From positions 496,001 through 560,000 of the forward strand of contig NZ_JNYV01000002.1 in NCBI RefSeq assembly GCF_000717275.1: 64,000 nt of DNA. The letters run 5' to 3'. This document shows, in pieces, positions 56,348-64,000 of this stretch (its first letter is position 1; each line of letters begins with the position of its first letter). The stretch is from Kitasatospora arboriphila (GTDB taxonomy: Bacteria; Actinomycetota; Actinomycetes; Mycobacteriales; Mycobacteriaceae). Position numbers and translations under genes: made by a program. Below the pieces are notes generated by a model that saw only the letters and a list, made by a program, of their open reading frames with translations, ran no database searches and had not been told where the DNA came from.

Positions 56348-58498
56348 ATGGGAAAGATGACCCGAGGGCCACAGGCAGTGGCGCGGTGGAGTGCGCACAA
56401 CCCTTGGCGCGCAATAGGACTCTGGCTTGCGCTTGTGGTGCTGGCCGTGGGATTGAGCGCGTTGATCCCCACCCAGACGACCGACGACGCCGATTACCGG
56501 GTCGGTCAGTCGGGGACTGCCGACCAGATGATCCACGAAGCCGGTCTCGCCGCGCCGGACACCGAGTACGTCGTCATCACCGGCGACCGCGACGCGGCAC
56601 TGCTCGCCGCAAACGAGCTGCGCCAGGCACTGGCCGGTTCGGACCAGGTGCAAGAGGTCGTGGCGCCGGTGTGGAGTCCTGATGGCACCACGCTGTTGAC
56701 GGCGATCTCGCTGCGTGCGCCACCGGGCGACGAGGATGCGTCGATCACCGATATCGATACCGCCGTCGCGGCGGTCGGTTCGAATCACCCGGAACTGACC
56801 TTCGGTCAGACCGGCGATGTCTCGCTCGACGAGTCGATCAACGAGCGTGTGGCCGACGACCTGGTCTCGGCCGAGATCATCAGCATCCCCATCACGTTCG
56901 GCATCATGCTCGTCGCCTTCGGTGCGCTGATAGCTGCCGGCATCCCGGTGTTGCTGGCAATCACCTCAGTGGTCGCCACCATCGGGATCTACGCTCCCAT
57001 CTCCTACCTCGTTCCTTCCGAATCGACCGCGTCGTCGATGGTGATGCTCATCGGAATGGCTGTCGGAGTGGACTATTCGCTCTTCTACCTCAAACGCGAA
57101 CGCGAAGAGCGGCGTAAGGGTCACAGCACGATCGACGCGGTGGAGATCGCGGCAGCCACCTCCGGTCACTCGATCGTCGTGTCCGGTGTTGCGGTGATCG
57201 CCTCACTCGCCGGTGTTTATGCGCTGGGCAGCGCGACGTTCAACTCTCTCGCCACGTCGGCGATCATCGTGGTGTCGGTGGCGGTGATCGGTTCACTCAC
57301 CGTGTTGCCGGCGTTGCTGGCCAAGCTCGGCAAATGGGTGGATCGCCCCCGCGTGCCGCTGCTCTGGCGCGTCAACAACCGGATCGGTCAGGGCGGGATC
57401 AGCTCGCGGATCATCAGACCCGTCATCCGTAGGCCCATCACCGCGCTGCTGCTGGGGCTGGTCGTGATGCTCGCCCTGGCGGTACCCGCGTTGTCGATGA
57501 CCATGCGCAGCGCCAACCTCGACACGCTGCCACAGGATCTACCTCCGGTGCAGGTCGCGCAGACGATGAACACGCAGTTCCCGTCCGAGGGCCCGTCTGC
57601 CAAGGTTGTTGTACAGGGCGGCGATGCTGCCGAAGTTGCTGTCGCACTGGACAACATCGGCAAACAGGCCGAGAGCTCGGGCAAGTGGACGATCACCGGA
57701 GAGCCCGCGATCTCGCCGTCCGGCAGCACCAGCGTGCTCGAACTCGCGAGCACCTACCCGCCGGACGATGCCAAGGGCGATGACGCCCTCGTTGCGCTTC
57801 GGTCTGACGTGGTGCCCGATCAGATCGACTCCGTCGACGGTGCAGAGTTTGCCGTCGGTGGTGACCTCGCCGAACAGTACGACTCGGCGAAGAATCAGTC
57901 CGACGGCCTGCCCGTGGTCATCGCGGTGATCTTGACTCTCACGATGCTGATGCTGATCGCGACGTTCCGGAGCCCGGTGATCGCGGTCGTCTCCACGCTG
58001 CTCAATTTGATGTCGGTGGGTGCCGCGTTCGGGGTGCTGGCCCTGGTGTTCCAGCACTCGTGGGCCGAGAGCATTCTCGACTTCAATTCGAACGGGACCG
58101 TGGTGGAGTGGATACCGCTGTTCATGCTGGCCGTGCTCGTCGGGTTGTCGATGGACTACCACGTGTTCGTCCTGAGCCGGATCCGTGAAGGGCTCGACAT
58201 GGGACTGACGCCCACGGCCGCGGTACGAGCCGGCGTCACCCAGACCGCCGGGGTCGTCACTAGTGCCGCGCTGGTCATGGTCTCGGTGTTCGCGTTGTTC
58301 GCGGCGCAGAGCATGGTGGAGATGAAGCAGATGGGTGTGGGGCTGGCGGCGGCGATCCTGATCGATGCCACCATCGTGCGCCTGCTGCTGTTGCCGTCCA
58401 TCCTGGTACTCCTTGGAGATCGGGCGTGGTGGCCTCGCCGTGACCGCGCTGCCCGGCGTCAGGATGCGGATCCTCAGGTCACACCTGTCCACGTGTGA
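56348..58498 (+). CDS. MMPL-family RND transporter
   Basis: This 716-residue protein has two MMPL repeats of about six membrane segments each. The first has PITFGIMLVAFGALIAAGIP and MLIGMAVGVDYSLFYLKREREERR; the second MLAVLVGLSMDYHVFVLSRIRE. These D-Y-S/H positions carry the proton-relay aspartates. Two extracytoplasmic domains lie at about 50-160 and 385-535. ATG at 56348 is used. Substrate unknown; the kinase-regulator pair is likely its control. Confidence 0.93.
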   Translation: MGKMTRGPQAVARWSAHNPWRAIGLWLALVVLAVGLSALIPTQTTDDADYRVGQSGTADQMIHEAGLAAPDTEYVVITGDRDAALLAANELRQALAGSDQVQEVVAPVWSPDGTTLLTAISLRAPPGDEDASITDIDTAVAAVGSNHPELTFGQTGDVSLDESINERVADDLVSAEIISIPITFGIMLVAFGALIAAGIPVLLAITSVVATIGIYAPISYLVPSESTASSMVMLIGMAVGVDYSLFYLKREREERRKGHSTIDAVEIAAATSGHSIVVSGVAVIASLAGVYALGSATFNSLATSAIIVVSVAVIGSLTVLPALLAKLGKWVDRPRVPLLWRVNNRIGQGGISSRIIRPVIRRPITALLLGLVVMLALAVPALSMTMRSANLDTLPQDLPPVQVAQTMNTQFPSEGPSAKVVVQGGDAAEVAVALDNIGKQAESSGKWTITGEPAISPSGSTSVLELASTYPPDDAKGDDALVALRSDVVPDQIDSVDGAEFAVGGDLAEQYDSAKNQSDGLPVVIAVILTLTMLMLIATFRSPVIAVVSTLLNLMSVGAAFGVLALVFQHSWAESILDFNSNGTVVEWIPLFMLAVLVGLSMDYHVFVLSRIREGLDMGLTPTAAVRAGVTQTAGVVTSAALVMVSVFALFAAQSMVEMKQMGVGLAAAILIDATIVRLLLLPSILVLLGDRAWWPRRDRAARRQDADPQVTPVHV

Positions 58499-58569
58499 GG
58501 TAGTGCACAATTGAGGGCAGGCTCACGGCCGTGCCGTGACAGACGCCGGAGAACAGATCGGAGGACGCG

Positions 58570-59889
58570 ATGAGTGAGACAACGTCACCGGCCCGCGACT
58601 TCTGGACTGCTCTCACCCCCGGCGAGGACCCGGCTGCCCGGCTCGAACAGGTACGCCGCGCCCACGAACTGTTTGTGCAGACGGGCACGCTTGCCCCGGC
58701 CACCGGCCCCACCTCGGTGCGGTCGGTGGTGCGGGACTCGTGGCTGCGCTCGGTCAAGGGCGGCGTCAACCCGTCGGGGATGATCGACGCGGGAGGGATG
58801 TCGTGGAACGACTTCCTCGAATACCGCGCCGGGCACCCGATGGCAGCCGCCTACCCGCTGGTCCGCTCGCTGATGCTCGATGAGGTGTCCGACTCAGGTG
58901 TGGTGGTAGCTCTCACCGATGACGTGGGTCGGCTGTTGTGGGTAGAGGGCGACCACAAAGCCCGGGACCAGGCCGGCGGCATCAATTTTGTCGAAGGAGC
59001 GGTGTGGGCGGAGCGCGTTGCCGGCACCAATGCCCCCGGCCTGGCTCTCGAGGTCGACCACGGTGTGCAGATCTTCGGGGCCGAGCACTTCTCGGTACCC
59101 GTTCAGGAGTGGAATTGCGTCGCGGCTCCGGTGCACGATCCCGTGACCGGCGCCGTGATCGGCGTGATCGATGTGACGGGCGGCGAGCGGGTCGCTGCGC
59201 CTTTTGCCCTGTCGATGGTGAAATCGGTTGTCGCGGCGGTGGAAAGCGAGCTGCGGGTGCGCACCCTGACCGGGAATGCGCCTGCGGTCGCGCCGGCGAC
59301 GGGCCCGGAATTGCTTGTGCTGGACGGCGATCGGTACTTCTGGCGGACCGGTTCGGCGCCTGCGCTCCGATTGTCCCGCCGACACGCGGAGATCCTGGTT
59401 TTGCTGGGTGAATACCCGGGTGGTCTCGGTACCGAGGAGATCGCCACCATGCTCGCCGAGGACGGGATCGACCCGGTGACCGTACGTGCCGAGATCTCCC
59501 GGCTCCGGCGCGACCTGGGTGCGGACCTGGTGGCGTCGCGACCGTACCGCCTCACGGTGCCCGTCGAGTCGGACATCGAGCAGGTGCGGCGGTTGCTACG
59601 CGGAGGTGATGTCGCCGGCGCCATCGAGAAGTTCGGTCGCGGTGGGTTGCTCGCCGCGTCACTGGCCCCTGGGATAGCCGATGTCTTCGAGGAGCTGAAG
59701 GAAGACATGCGTTCGACGGTCCTCGCGGCACGCGACCCCGAGTTGCTGCGGGTGTGGACCGGCTCGGTGCATGGGCGTGAAGACCTGGCGGCGTGGCGTC
59801 GCTGGGCGCAGACGCTGCCCCCCGGTCACCGCGACGAAGCCCTCGTCCGCGGCAGGGTCCGGCTGCTCGATCGGCGTTTCGGGATCTGA
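58570..59889 (+). CDS. GAF-domain transcriptional regulator (AcoR-like N-terminus, no AAA+ domain)
   Basis: This 439-residue protein has an N-terminal region similar to AcoR/acetoin regulators (SVVRDSWLRSVKGGVNPSG), a GAF domain (about 95-220; GINFVEGAVWAERVAGTNAPG and VAAPVHDPVTGAVIGVIDVTGG), and a C-terminal winged-helix-like region (about 265-345; LSRRHAEILVLLGEYPGGLGTEEIA). The AAA+ sigma-54 domain of AcoR is absent, as expected in actinobacteria. Often found next to aldehyde or alcohol dehydrogenase genes; here it stands alone. ATG at 58570. Confidence 0.82.
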   Translation: MSETTSPARDFWTALTPGEDPAARLEQVRRAHELFVQTGTLAPATGPTSVRSVVRDSWLRSVKGGVNPSGMIDAGGMSWNDFLEYRAGHPMAAAYPLVRSLMLDEVSDSGVVVALTDDVGRLLWVEGDHKARDQAGGINFVEGAVWAERVAGTNAPGLALEVDHGVQIFGAEHFSVPVQEWNCVAAPVHDPVTGAVIGVIDVTGGERVAAPFALSMVKSVVAAVESELRVRTLTGNAPAVAPATGPELLVLDGDRYFWRTGSAPALRLSRRHAEILVLLGEYPGGLGTEEIATMLAEDGIDPVTVRAEISRLRRDLGADLVASRPYRLTVPVESDIEQVRRLLRGGDVAGAIEKFGRGGLLAASLAPGIADVFEELKEDMRSTVLAARDPELLRVWTGSVHGREDLAAWRRWAQTLPPGHRDEALVRGRVRLLDRRFGI

Positions 59890-60014
59890 TCGCCGGGTTC
59901 AGCCGCAGTTGCACCAACATCGGCCCCCCACATGACCTCCGAGGGTGAATACCCCTCGATAGGTACTCACGGGGACGAAGTTGGTGCCGCCTGCGGGTTA
60001 TAGATGGTCTTCGT

Positions 60015-60392
60015 TCAACGCCCGTCCGATTGCTCCCGGTAGGCGGCAATGATCTGTTGGCTGATGCGTCCGCGATCGCCGATGTCATAGCCTTGCTCAC
60101 GGGCCCATTGCCGAATGGATGTCCGTTCGTCGGCGCCGACCGCAGGCCCCTGGCGGCCGTTGGTGTGGTGCTTGGGTGCGGTTGACCGTCGACGACCACC
60201 TACGCGGGCCGACTTGCTCAGCAATGTCGAGACCGGAACTCTGCCGTTCTCTATTTTTTCCAAATTCGTTGCACTGGTGTCGATTACGTAGTCCACTCCA
60301 AGCCACGACCACTCGATCGTGTGCAACTGATCAATGTGAACCGGCTTGCCATCCAAGTCGTCGACGTATTCAACGACGGTCTTTTTCGCCAT
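60015..60392 (-). CDS. lsr2: Lsr2-family nucleoid protein (paralogue)
   Basis: This 125-residue protein is an Lsr2-type DNA-bridging silencer of AT-rich DNA. It starts MAKKTVVEYVDDLDG as Lsr2 does, has a dimerisation domain with LGVDYVIDTSATN, a linker with GGRRRSTAP, and a C-terminal AT-hook-like WAREQGYDIGDRGRISQQII where the RGR motif reads minor groove. The usual lsr2 locus is elsewhere (near clpC/lysS), so this is probably a second copy. No ribosome binding site is seen; a GGCTA/TAGCC hairpin lies just upstream of the ATG. Confidence 0.92.
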   Translation of the reverse strand: MAKKTVVEYVDDLDGKPVHIDQLHTIEWSWLGVDYVIDTSATNLEKIENGRVPVSTLLSKSARVGGRRRSTAPKHHTNGRQGPAVGADERTSIRQWAREQGYDIGDRGRISQQIIAAYREQSDGR

Positions 60393-60703
60393 GCGGCTAA
60401 AGATAGCCAAGTTGGTGTCGGTACGCGGGCTAAAAAGACAATCCGTCCGCAAACGTCTCGCGGACGATGTGAAGGGTTGTGCCCGCTGGGGCGAACCTCG
60501 GGTGATCGGCTCTCCGCGACCTCGCCGTTGTTGCATGTGGTCCCGACATTCGGGGCAGCATCGGCAGCGATTTGTGACGCTTCATCGCTGAGGGTAAAGA
60601 TCACCGTGTAGGTCTTATCGACCTCGCGATTACAACTCCGGCGTGGCAAGATAAGCCGGATGGGGGGTTTCGAAGTGTACAAATCAGAGTTGGTCGGTAT
60701 TTC
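60393..60703. promoter_or_regulatory. Lower-GC intergenic region upstream of lsr2 paralogue
   Basis: This 311-bp stretch looks less GC-rich than the rest of the window and holds the divergent promoters of the lsr2 paralogue and the small membrane gene. A hairpin GGCTA-AAGA-TAGCC lies at 60395-60408. No convincing gene was found. Confidence 0.5.
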
Positions 60704-60898
60704 GTGAACGATTACAACGAATCAATGGAAATCAAGGATGATTCATCGATGCCGCAGGATGCGTCAGTTGTCGATGTAGACCGGATGCCGTCGGCAAAAC
60801 AGACCTTGATCGGGGGCGATCTGATGAAAGTCCTTGCCCTCACTGCGCTTTTAGGCCTGGTCATAGGCGTGATCGTGCTCATCGAACTGGCCAATTGA
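60704..60898 (+). CDS. Small single-pass membrane protein of unknown function
   Basis: This 64-residue peptide (or 57 from ATG at 60725) has an acidic N-terminus and one C-terminal membrane segment (about 41-62; MKVLALTALLGLVIGVIVLIEL). I do not recognise a family. Base composition is low in GC relative to the window. The GTG start at 60704 has no clear ribosome binding site. Confidence 0.5.
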   Translation: MNDYNESMEIKDDSSMPQDASVVDVDRMPSAKQTLIGGDLMKVLALTALLGLVIGVIVLIELAN

Positions 60899-61209
60899 CG
60901 ACAGCGTACTGACCGCTGACTCATGTCGACTGGGCATGAATGGAACAGTTCGTCCGCCGTGGACACGCGTCTATTAATTGACCCGCAGGAGACGCAGAGA
61001 GTTCAGAGTTCTGTTTACGCGAATTGGCTGGCGTGAATGGTGGGCCCATTGATATCACGATCAATCGATCCCGATAGAAACATCGCTCAGGACGGACGTG
61101 TTTACTGTCGTGGATGAATCTGCTTCTCCATTGCCGCCGACGTATGCGGTCTCATGCGAGACCGCTGGGGTATCGCCGGTGAGCAGGTCGGGACGGCGCC
61201 CGGAGGCAG
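60899..61209. other. Intergenic region, lower GC
   Basis: This 311-bp gap has an inverted repeat ATTGAT/ATCAAT at 61048-61065 and a hairpin at 61146-61165 (annotated separately). Two short frames exist (60923-61036 and 61098-61241) but neither has support. Nothing else was recognised. Confidence 0.5.
61146..61165 (-). terminator. Hairpin downstream of the PAS-like gene
   Basis: GCGGTCTC (61146-61153) and GAGACCGC (61158-61165) form an 8-bp perfect stem with loop ATGC, 45 bp after the minus-strand stop at 61210. No T-tract follows; actinobacterial terminators often lack one. Confidence 0.45.
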
Positions 61210-62274
61210 TCAATCTCTATGCCGCTCTGCGCGCCGAGTGATGCGAACAGTGGCCGCTGGAGGTTCGGTGCCCTTGACTCGTTGGCAGACGAGATCCAGC
61301 GTGTGCCAGCGCGCGTCGTCGCCCCACAGTCGAAGTGTTGCCGTGAGTTCAGGCTCGCGTTCGAGCGTTTCCGCCCAACGGTGCGGGAGTCCCTTATCGT
61401 CCGGATGAACACGGGCGCGGCCCGTATCCGGGTCCACATGGATGCCGTCGAGCACCTTCTGGCCCTGCCACCGGGCAACGATGATGGGGAAGCGGCCATC
61501 ATGCGTTTGTGACGGGTCCACTTTCCAGTAGACGATCGCGGTCCATCCGTCCACTTCTTGTGCCAGAAGGTTGTTGGCAGCGTGGAGGGGGTTCTCGCTC
61601 GGCGGGTCGAACGAGGTCACGTCCCAGGTCACCCCGCGCCAGAAGCACCCGGTAGCTGTTTTGACCACCTCGGTGGCCGCCCGTAGCGACCTGGGGTCTG
61701 AACTGCCGTTCGGGCCATTCGATGGTCGATCGATCCGAACGGTCATCGGGTAGCGGGTGCCGTCCGCGCGACTCGCGAGCACTGCGGCAGCCGCCACCAT
61801 GTCCGCCTCCGAGAAGGTGTCAACCGTGTTGTGCAGTGGATACGGCCTTCCGATCGCCCAATCGCGCCCGTAGATATCCGGTATTCCAGGACCGTAGATC
61901 ACGGTTAGGCTCTCCAGGTCCCATTCCCAGGCGCCGGTGATGACATGCGGATACACCGGCTCGGCGGTACCCCCGACCCATACCCAGACCGCGTGAACGT
62001 TCCCCGAACCAGAGGTCACCGGCTCGGCGTACGCGTGCAGTCGGTCCCCTCGAAGAAGTAGCTCTCTGCGAACAGGAGCCTGCGACGCCACCGCGACTTC
62101 GACGGCCGGCTTGACGAGTTTCGAGATGACGGGCAGCGGAAGGTCGACACGCTTGAGCTGTTGGAACCCGTCGGCACCAGGCGTCACCGCAGGATTGTCG
62201 CCCTTGGCCACCACGCCCGCGATGGAGCCGCGAAAGGTCGCGATCAACAACCACGTGCCGGGTGAAGCAGTCAT
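61210..62274 (-). CDS. PAS-like sensor protein of unknown function
   Basis: This 354-residue soluble protein is not one I recognise firmly. Its first 110 residues read like a GAF-type fold (GTWLLIATFRGSIAGVVAKGDNPA). The middle (about 115-200; ITGAWEWDLESLTVIYGPGIPDIYG) has PAS wording, followed by a second PAS-like unit near 220-345 (TVRIDRPSNG, CFWRGVTWDVT, then ELTATLRLWGDDARW). There is no membrane segment or catalytic motif. It is divergent from the triple-PAS GGDEF gene, suggesting a signalling link. ATG at 62274. Confidence 0.6.
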   Translation of the reverse strand: MTASPGTWLLIATFRGSIAGVVAKGDNPAVTPGADGFQQLKRVDLPLPVISKLVKPAVEVAVASQAPVRRELLLRGDRLHAYAEPVTSGSGNVHAVWVWVGGTAEPVYPHVITGAWEWDLESLTVIYGPGIPDIYGRDWAIGRPYPLHNTVDTFSEADMVAAAAVLASRADGTRYPMTVRIDRPSNGPNGSSDPRSLRAATEVVKTATGCFWRGVTWDVTSFDPPSENPLHAANNLLAQEVDGWTAIVYWKVDPSQTHDGRFPIIVARWQGQKVLDGIHVDPDTGRARVHPDDKGLPHRWAETLEREPELTATLRLWGDDARWHTLDLVCQRVKGTEPPAATVRITRRAERHRD

Positions 62275-62655
62275 CGGCCCCCCATGTCGCCGCCACTCGC
62301 GGGGGAAACCTCGCTACCCCACCGAACCCCATCATTCCAGCCATTGTGCGTGGTGCGCCGACGTCGTAACAATCGCCTGCGGTGACCGGTGACCGGTGAC
62401 CGGTGACCGGTGACCGGTGACGGTCGGGCTATCCCCGGTGTTGTTTTTCTGGACGTCCGGCTATTTCTTTGAAAAGACGGCAGAACGGAAATGTCTCGAC
62501 AGGACTGCAATTCCACCAGATCGAGCCGGGTGTTTCTTTTGAAACGGTCACCACGGCGACAACTCCAAGACAACTTCGTTCAGGTTGGTGGGTTTTCACA
62601 GCACGGTCTCAGTGGTCCCATGCTGTACTTGATCGAAGAGGGGGACAGCCGTGCG
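62275..62655. promoter_or_regulatory. Divergent promoter region between the PAS-like and GGDEF genes
   Basis: This 381-bp non-coding gap contains the tandem repeat at 62381-62421. A small frame across 62469-62738 overlaps the GGDEF gene and reads as a shadow. No promoter hexamers could be assigned with confidence. Confidence 0.5.
62381..62421. repeat. 7-bp tandem repeat, almost six copies of GGTGACC
   Basis: GGTGACC is repeated five times exactly from 62381 to 62415, followed by GGTGAC (62416-62421). The tract lies 107 bp upstream of the PAS-like gene and 235 bp upstream of the GGDEF gene start. Each unit contains the palindromic junction GGTGACCGGTGACC; copy number may vary between strains. 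Confidence 0.95.
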
Positions 62656-64000
62656 ATGAGCGACAACAACACAGACGTGAGCACCGGGCAGGCCATTGTG
62701 GCCGTCGAAGACGCGTCCGAGCAGCGTGCGTTGCGTGAGCACGAGCACTATCAAAGTCTCGTCGAGCACAACCCCCATCCGATTGCCGTGCACTCCGGCG
62801 GTGTCATCGTCTATGTCAACCGGGCGGCCATCGTGGAGATCGGCGCCACCAGGCTCGACGACTTGGTCGGTTGTCCCATCACCGACGTCATGCATCCGGA
62901 CTCGATCCGCGAGATCACCACGAAGTTGGTCTCACTCACGACAGACGGTGATTTCACCGACGCGGTCGAGGTCCGAATGGTCCGATTCGATGGCTCGGTC
63001 ATCGACATGGAGATCGTGTCCGTTCTCACCAAGTGGCGAGGTGCGCTTGCCTACCAGGTCATCTTCCGGGACCTGACGGCCACCAAGGCCGCCGAGCAGG
63101 CGATCCGCCATCAGGTCGCGCTGGTAGCAACTGTCAGCGACGCAATCATCGCCACCGATGCCGCAGGAAAAGTGGTCAGCTGGAATCCTGCCGCACAGGC
63201 CATCTATGGCTCCACCGCTGTCGAGGCGATCGGCTGTCCGGTCGCCGAGGTCCTGGGGGCGCCGGTGAACCTTCGTCGCCGTGTCGGCAAACCCGCCGAG
63301 AGCGTGGTGCACTACGCAAAAGACGGCGCTCCCAGGATGATGCGTCTGGCTGTCTCGGAAATGGACGGCGGATACGTAGTTGTCTGTTCGGACAACACCG
63401 CGCAGATCGAAGCCGAGACCAAGTTCACCTCGGTCGTCAATTCTCTTCAAGAAGGCGTGCTGCTCATCTCTCAAGACGGGGTGATCGAGTCCGCCAACCC
63501 CGCTGCGCGGCGAATGTTCGAGAGCGAACAGCGCAGGGCCGTAGGCTCCAGCGCGGAGCGCATCACCATCGTCGACCTGAATGGCATTCCCATCCCGCCG
63601 CAGAACTGGCCGTCGCAGGTCGTGGCAGCCACACATGAGCCGGTCATCGACGTTGTCATCGGTTTCGACCGCCTCGACGGCAGCAGGGTGTGGCTGTCGT
63701 GCAATGGTTTTGTCCTGAGCCCCAACGACCCCGACCACTCGTCGGTGGTGATCTCGTTCACCGACGTCACCGAGAGTCGGGCGCGTGCAGCACGACTAGA
63801 GTACGCGGCCGACCACGACATGATGACCGACCTGCCCAACCGTTCCTACGTACTGCGTCGCCTCACCACGATGCTGGAGAACCGCGCCGCACAACAGGAT
63901 TCGGGCGACATCGACGTGGTGATGTACATCGATCTGGACAAACTGAAGAACGTCAACGACTCTCATGGTCATCGCGCCGGTGACCGCGCCCTCATCGCGG
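62656..64000 (+). CDS. Triple-PAS GGDEF protein (partial, 3' end outside window)
   Basis: The frame is open to the end of the window (448 codons). It holds three PAS-like domains: about 30-145 (HYQSLVEHNPHPIAVHSGGVIVYVN), 150-250 (VALVATVSDAIIATDAAGKVVSWNP) and 255-375 (SVVNSLQEGVLLISQDGVIESANP). A GGDEF domain begins near 380 with DHDMMTDLPNRSYVLRRL and VVMYIDLDKLKNVNDSHGHRAGDRAL; the GGDEF loop lies beyond 64000. GGDEF domains make cyclic di-GMP; an EAL domain may follow. ATG at 62656 follows AGAGGGGG; an ATG near 62620 is an alternative. Confidence 0.88.
   Translation, partial: MSDNNTDVSTGQAIVAVEDASEQRALREHEHYQSLVEHNPHPIAVHSGGVIVYVNRAAIVEIGATRLDDLVGCPITDVMHPDSIREITTKLVSLTTDGDFTDAVEVRMVRFDGSVIDMEIVSVLTKWRGALAYQVIFRDLTATKAAEQAIRHQVALVATVSDAIIATDAAGKVVSWNPAAQAIYGSTAVEAIGCPVAEVLGAPVNLRRRVGKPAESVVHYAKDGAPRMMRLAVSEMDGGYVVVCSDNTAQIEAETKFTSVVNSLQEGVLLISQDGVIESANPAARRMFESEQRRAVGSSAERITIVDLNGIPIPPQNWPSQVVAATHEPVIDVVIGFDRLDGSRVWLSCNGFVLSPNDPDHSSVVISFTDVTESRARAARLEYAADHDMMTDLPNRSYVLRRLTTMLENRAAQQDSGDIDVVMYIDLDKLKNVNDSHGHRAGDRALIA

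Noticed and set aside
60923..61036. A 37-codon frame starting MSTGHEW.
   Set aside because: No ribosome binding site and no hydrophobic or conserved pattern.
61098..61241. A 47-codon GTG-start frame overlapping the end of the minus-strand gene.
   Set aside because: No ribosome binding site, convergent overlap with a better-supported gene.
62469..62738. An 89-codon frame upstream of and overlapping the GGDEF gene.
   Set aside because: Composition is Arg/Gln-rich shadow-like and it overlaps the strong PAS frame.

Overview
This window is the replication-origin region of a high-GC, mycolic-acid-type actinobacterium. I infer Gordonia or a close relative such as Williamsia. The inference rests on gene order: sigM, rsmA, trxB, trxA, cwlM, a GNAT gene, parB, parA, rsmG, jag, yidC, yidD, rnpA, rpmH, dnaA, oriC, dnaN, gnd, recF, dciA, gyrB, gyrA, a DUF3566 gene, tRNA-Ile and tRNA-Ala, ppiA, crgA, pabA, pknB, pknA, pbpA, rodA, pstP, fhaB, fhaA and tRNA-Leu. 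Apart from a few insertions this matches the mycobacterial chromosome start. No species-level marker was tested.

Layout. 0-3.2 kb holds a cut-off NUDIX gene, a cyclic-nucleotide phosphodiesterase (Rv0805 type) and a Stealth-family sugar-phosphate transferase (CpsY type). 3.3-9.9 kb is the sigM redox and envelope block: sigM, an inserted mug-type DNA glycosylase, rsmA, a convergent PAP2 phosphatase, trxB, trxA, cwlM and a GNAT protein. 10.1-15.9 kb, all on the minus strand, has parB-parA-rsmG with three parS sites, then jag-yidC-yidD-rnpA-rpmH. 15.9-28.7 kb is the origin core: the dnaA promoter region with DnaA boxes, dnaA, oriC, dnaN, gnd, recF, dciA, gyrB, gyrA and a DUF3566 gene. 28.8-35.3 kb has two tRNAs flanking a 42-residue peptide gene, an F420-type oxidoreductase, small membrane proteins (one CwsA-like), three tandem GAF/ANTAR regulators and two small proteins. 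35.4-48.7 kb is the cell-division and envelope signalling block, ending at tRNA-Leu with a clear terminator. 48.8-59.9 kb is accessory metabolism and transport: an MFS pump, a hydrolase, an HD protein, an F420-type protein, YccF, a divergent two-component system and MMPL transporter, and a GAF regulator. 59.9-64 kb looks lower in GC and more foreign: an Lsr2 paralogue, a small membrane peptide, a PAS-like protein of unknown function and a triple-PAS GGDEF protein that runs off the end, with a 7-bp tandem repeat between the last two.

How the genes work together. Replication initiation (DnaA, oriC, DciA, DnaN, gyrase), segregation (ParAB/parS), membrane insertion (YidC/YidD/Jag) and the Ser/Thr phosphorylation network that drives elongation (PknA, PknB, PstP, FhaA, FhaB, RodA, PbpA, CrgA, CwsA, CwlM) are packed into about 45 kb. 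CwlM here has lost its amidase active-site residues, which fits a signalling role downstream of PknB. No CRISPR array, insertion sequence, integrase or prophage was seen. The least expected signals are DnaA boxes about 19 kb from oriC at the crgA/PH-domain gene junction, parS sites embedded in the rsmG and parA reading frames, a large inverted repeat between trxA and cwlM, a 20-bp palindrome in the rpmH/dnaA divergent promoter region, and the 7-bp tandem repeat near 62.4 kb.
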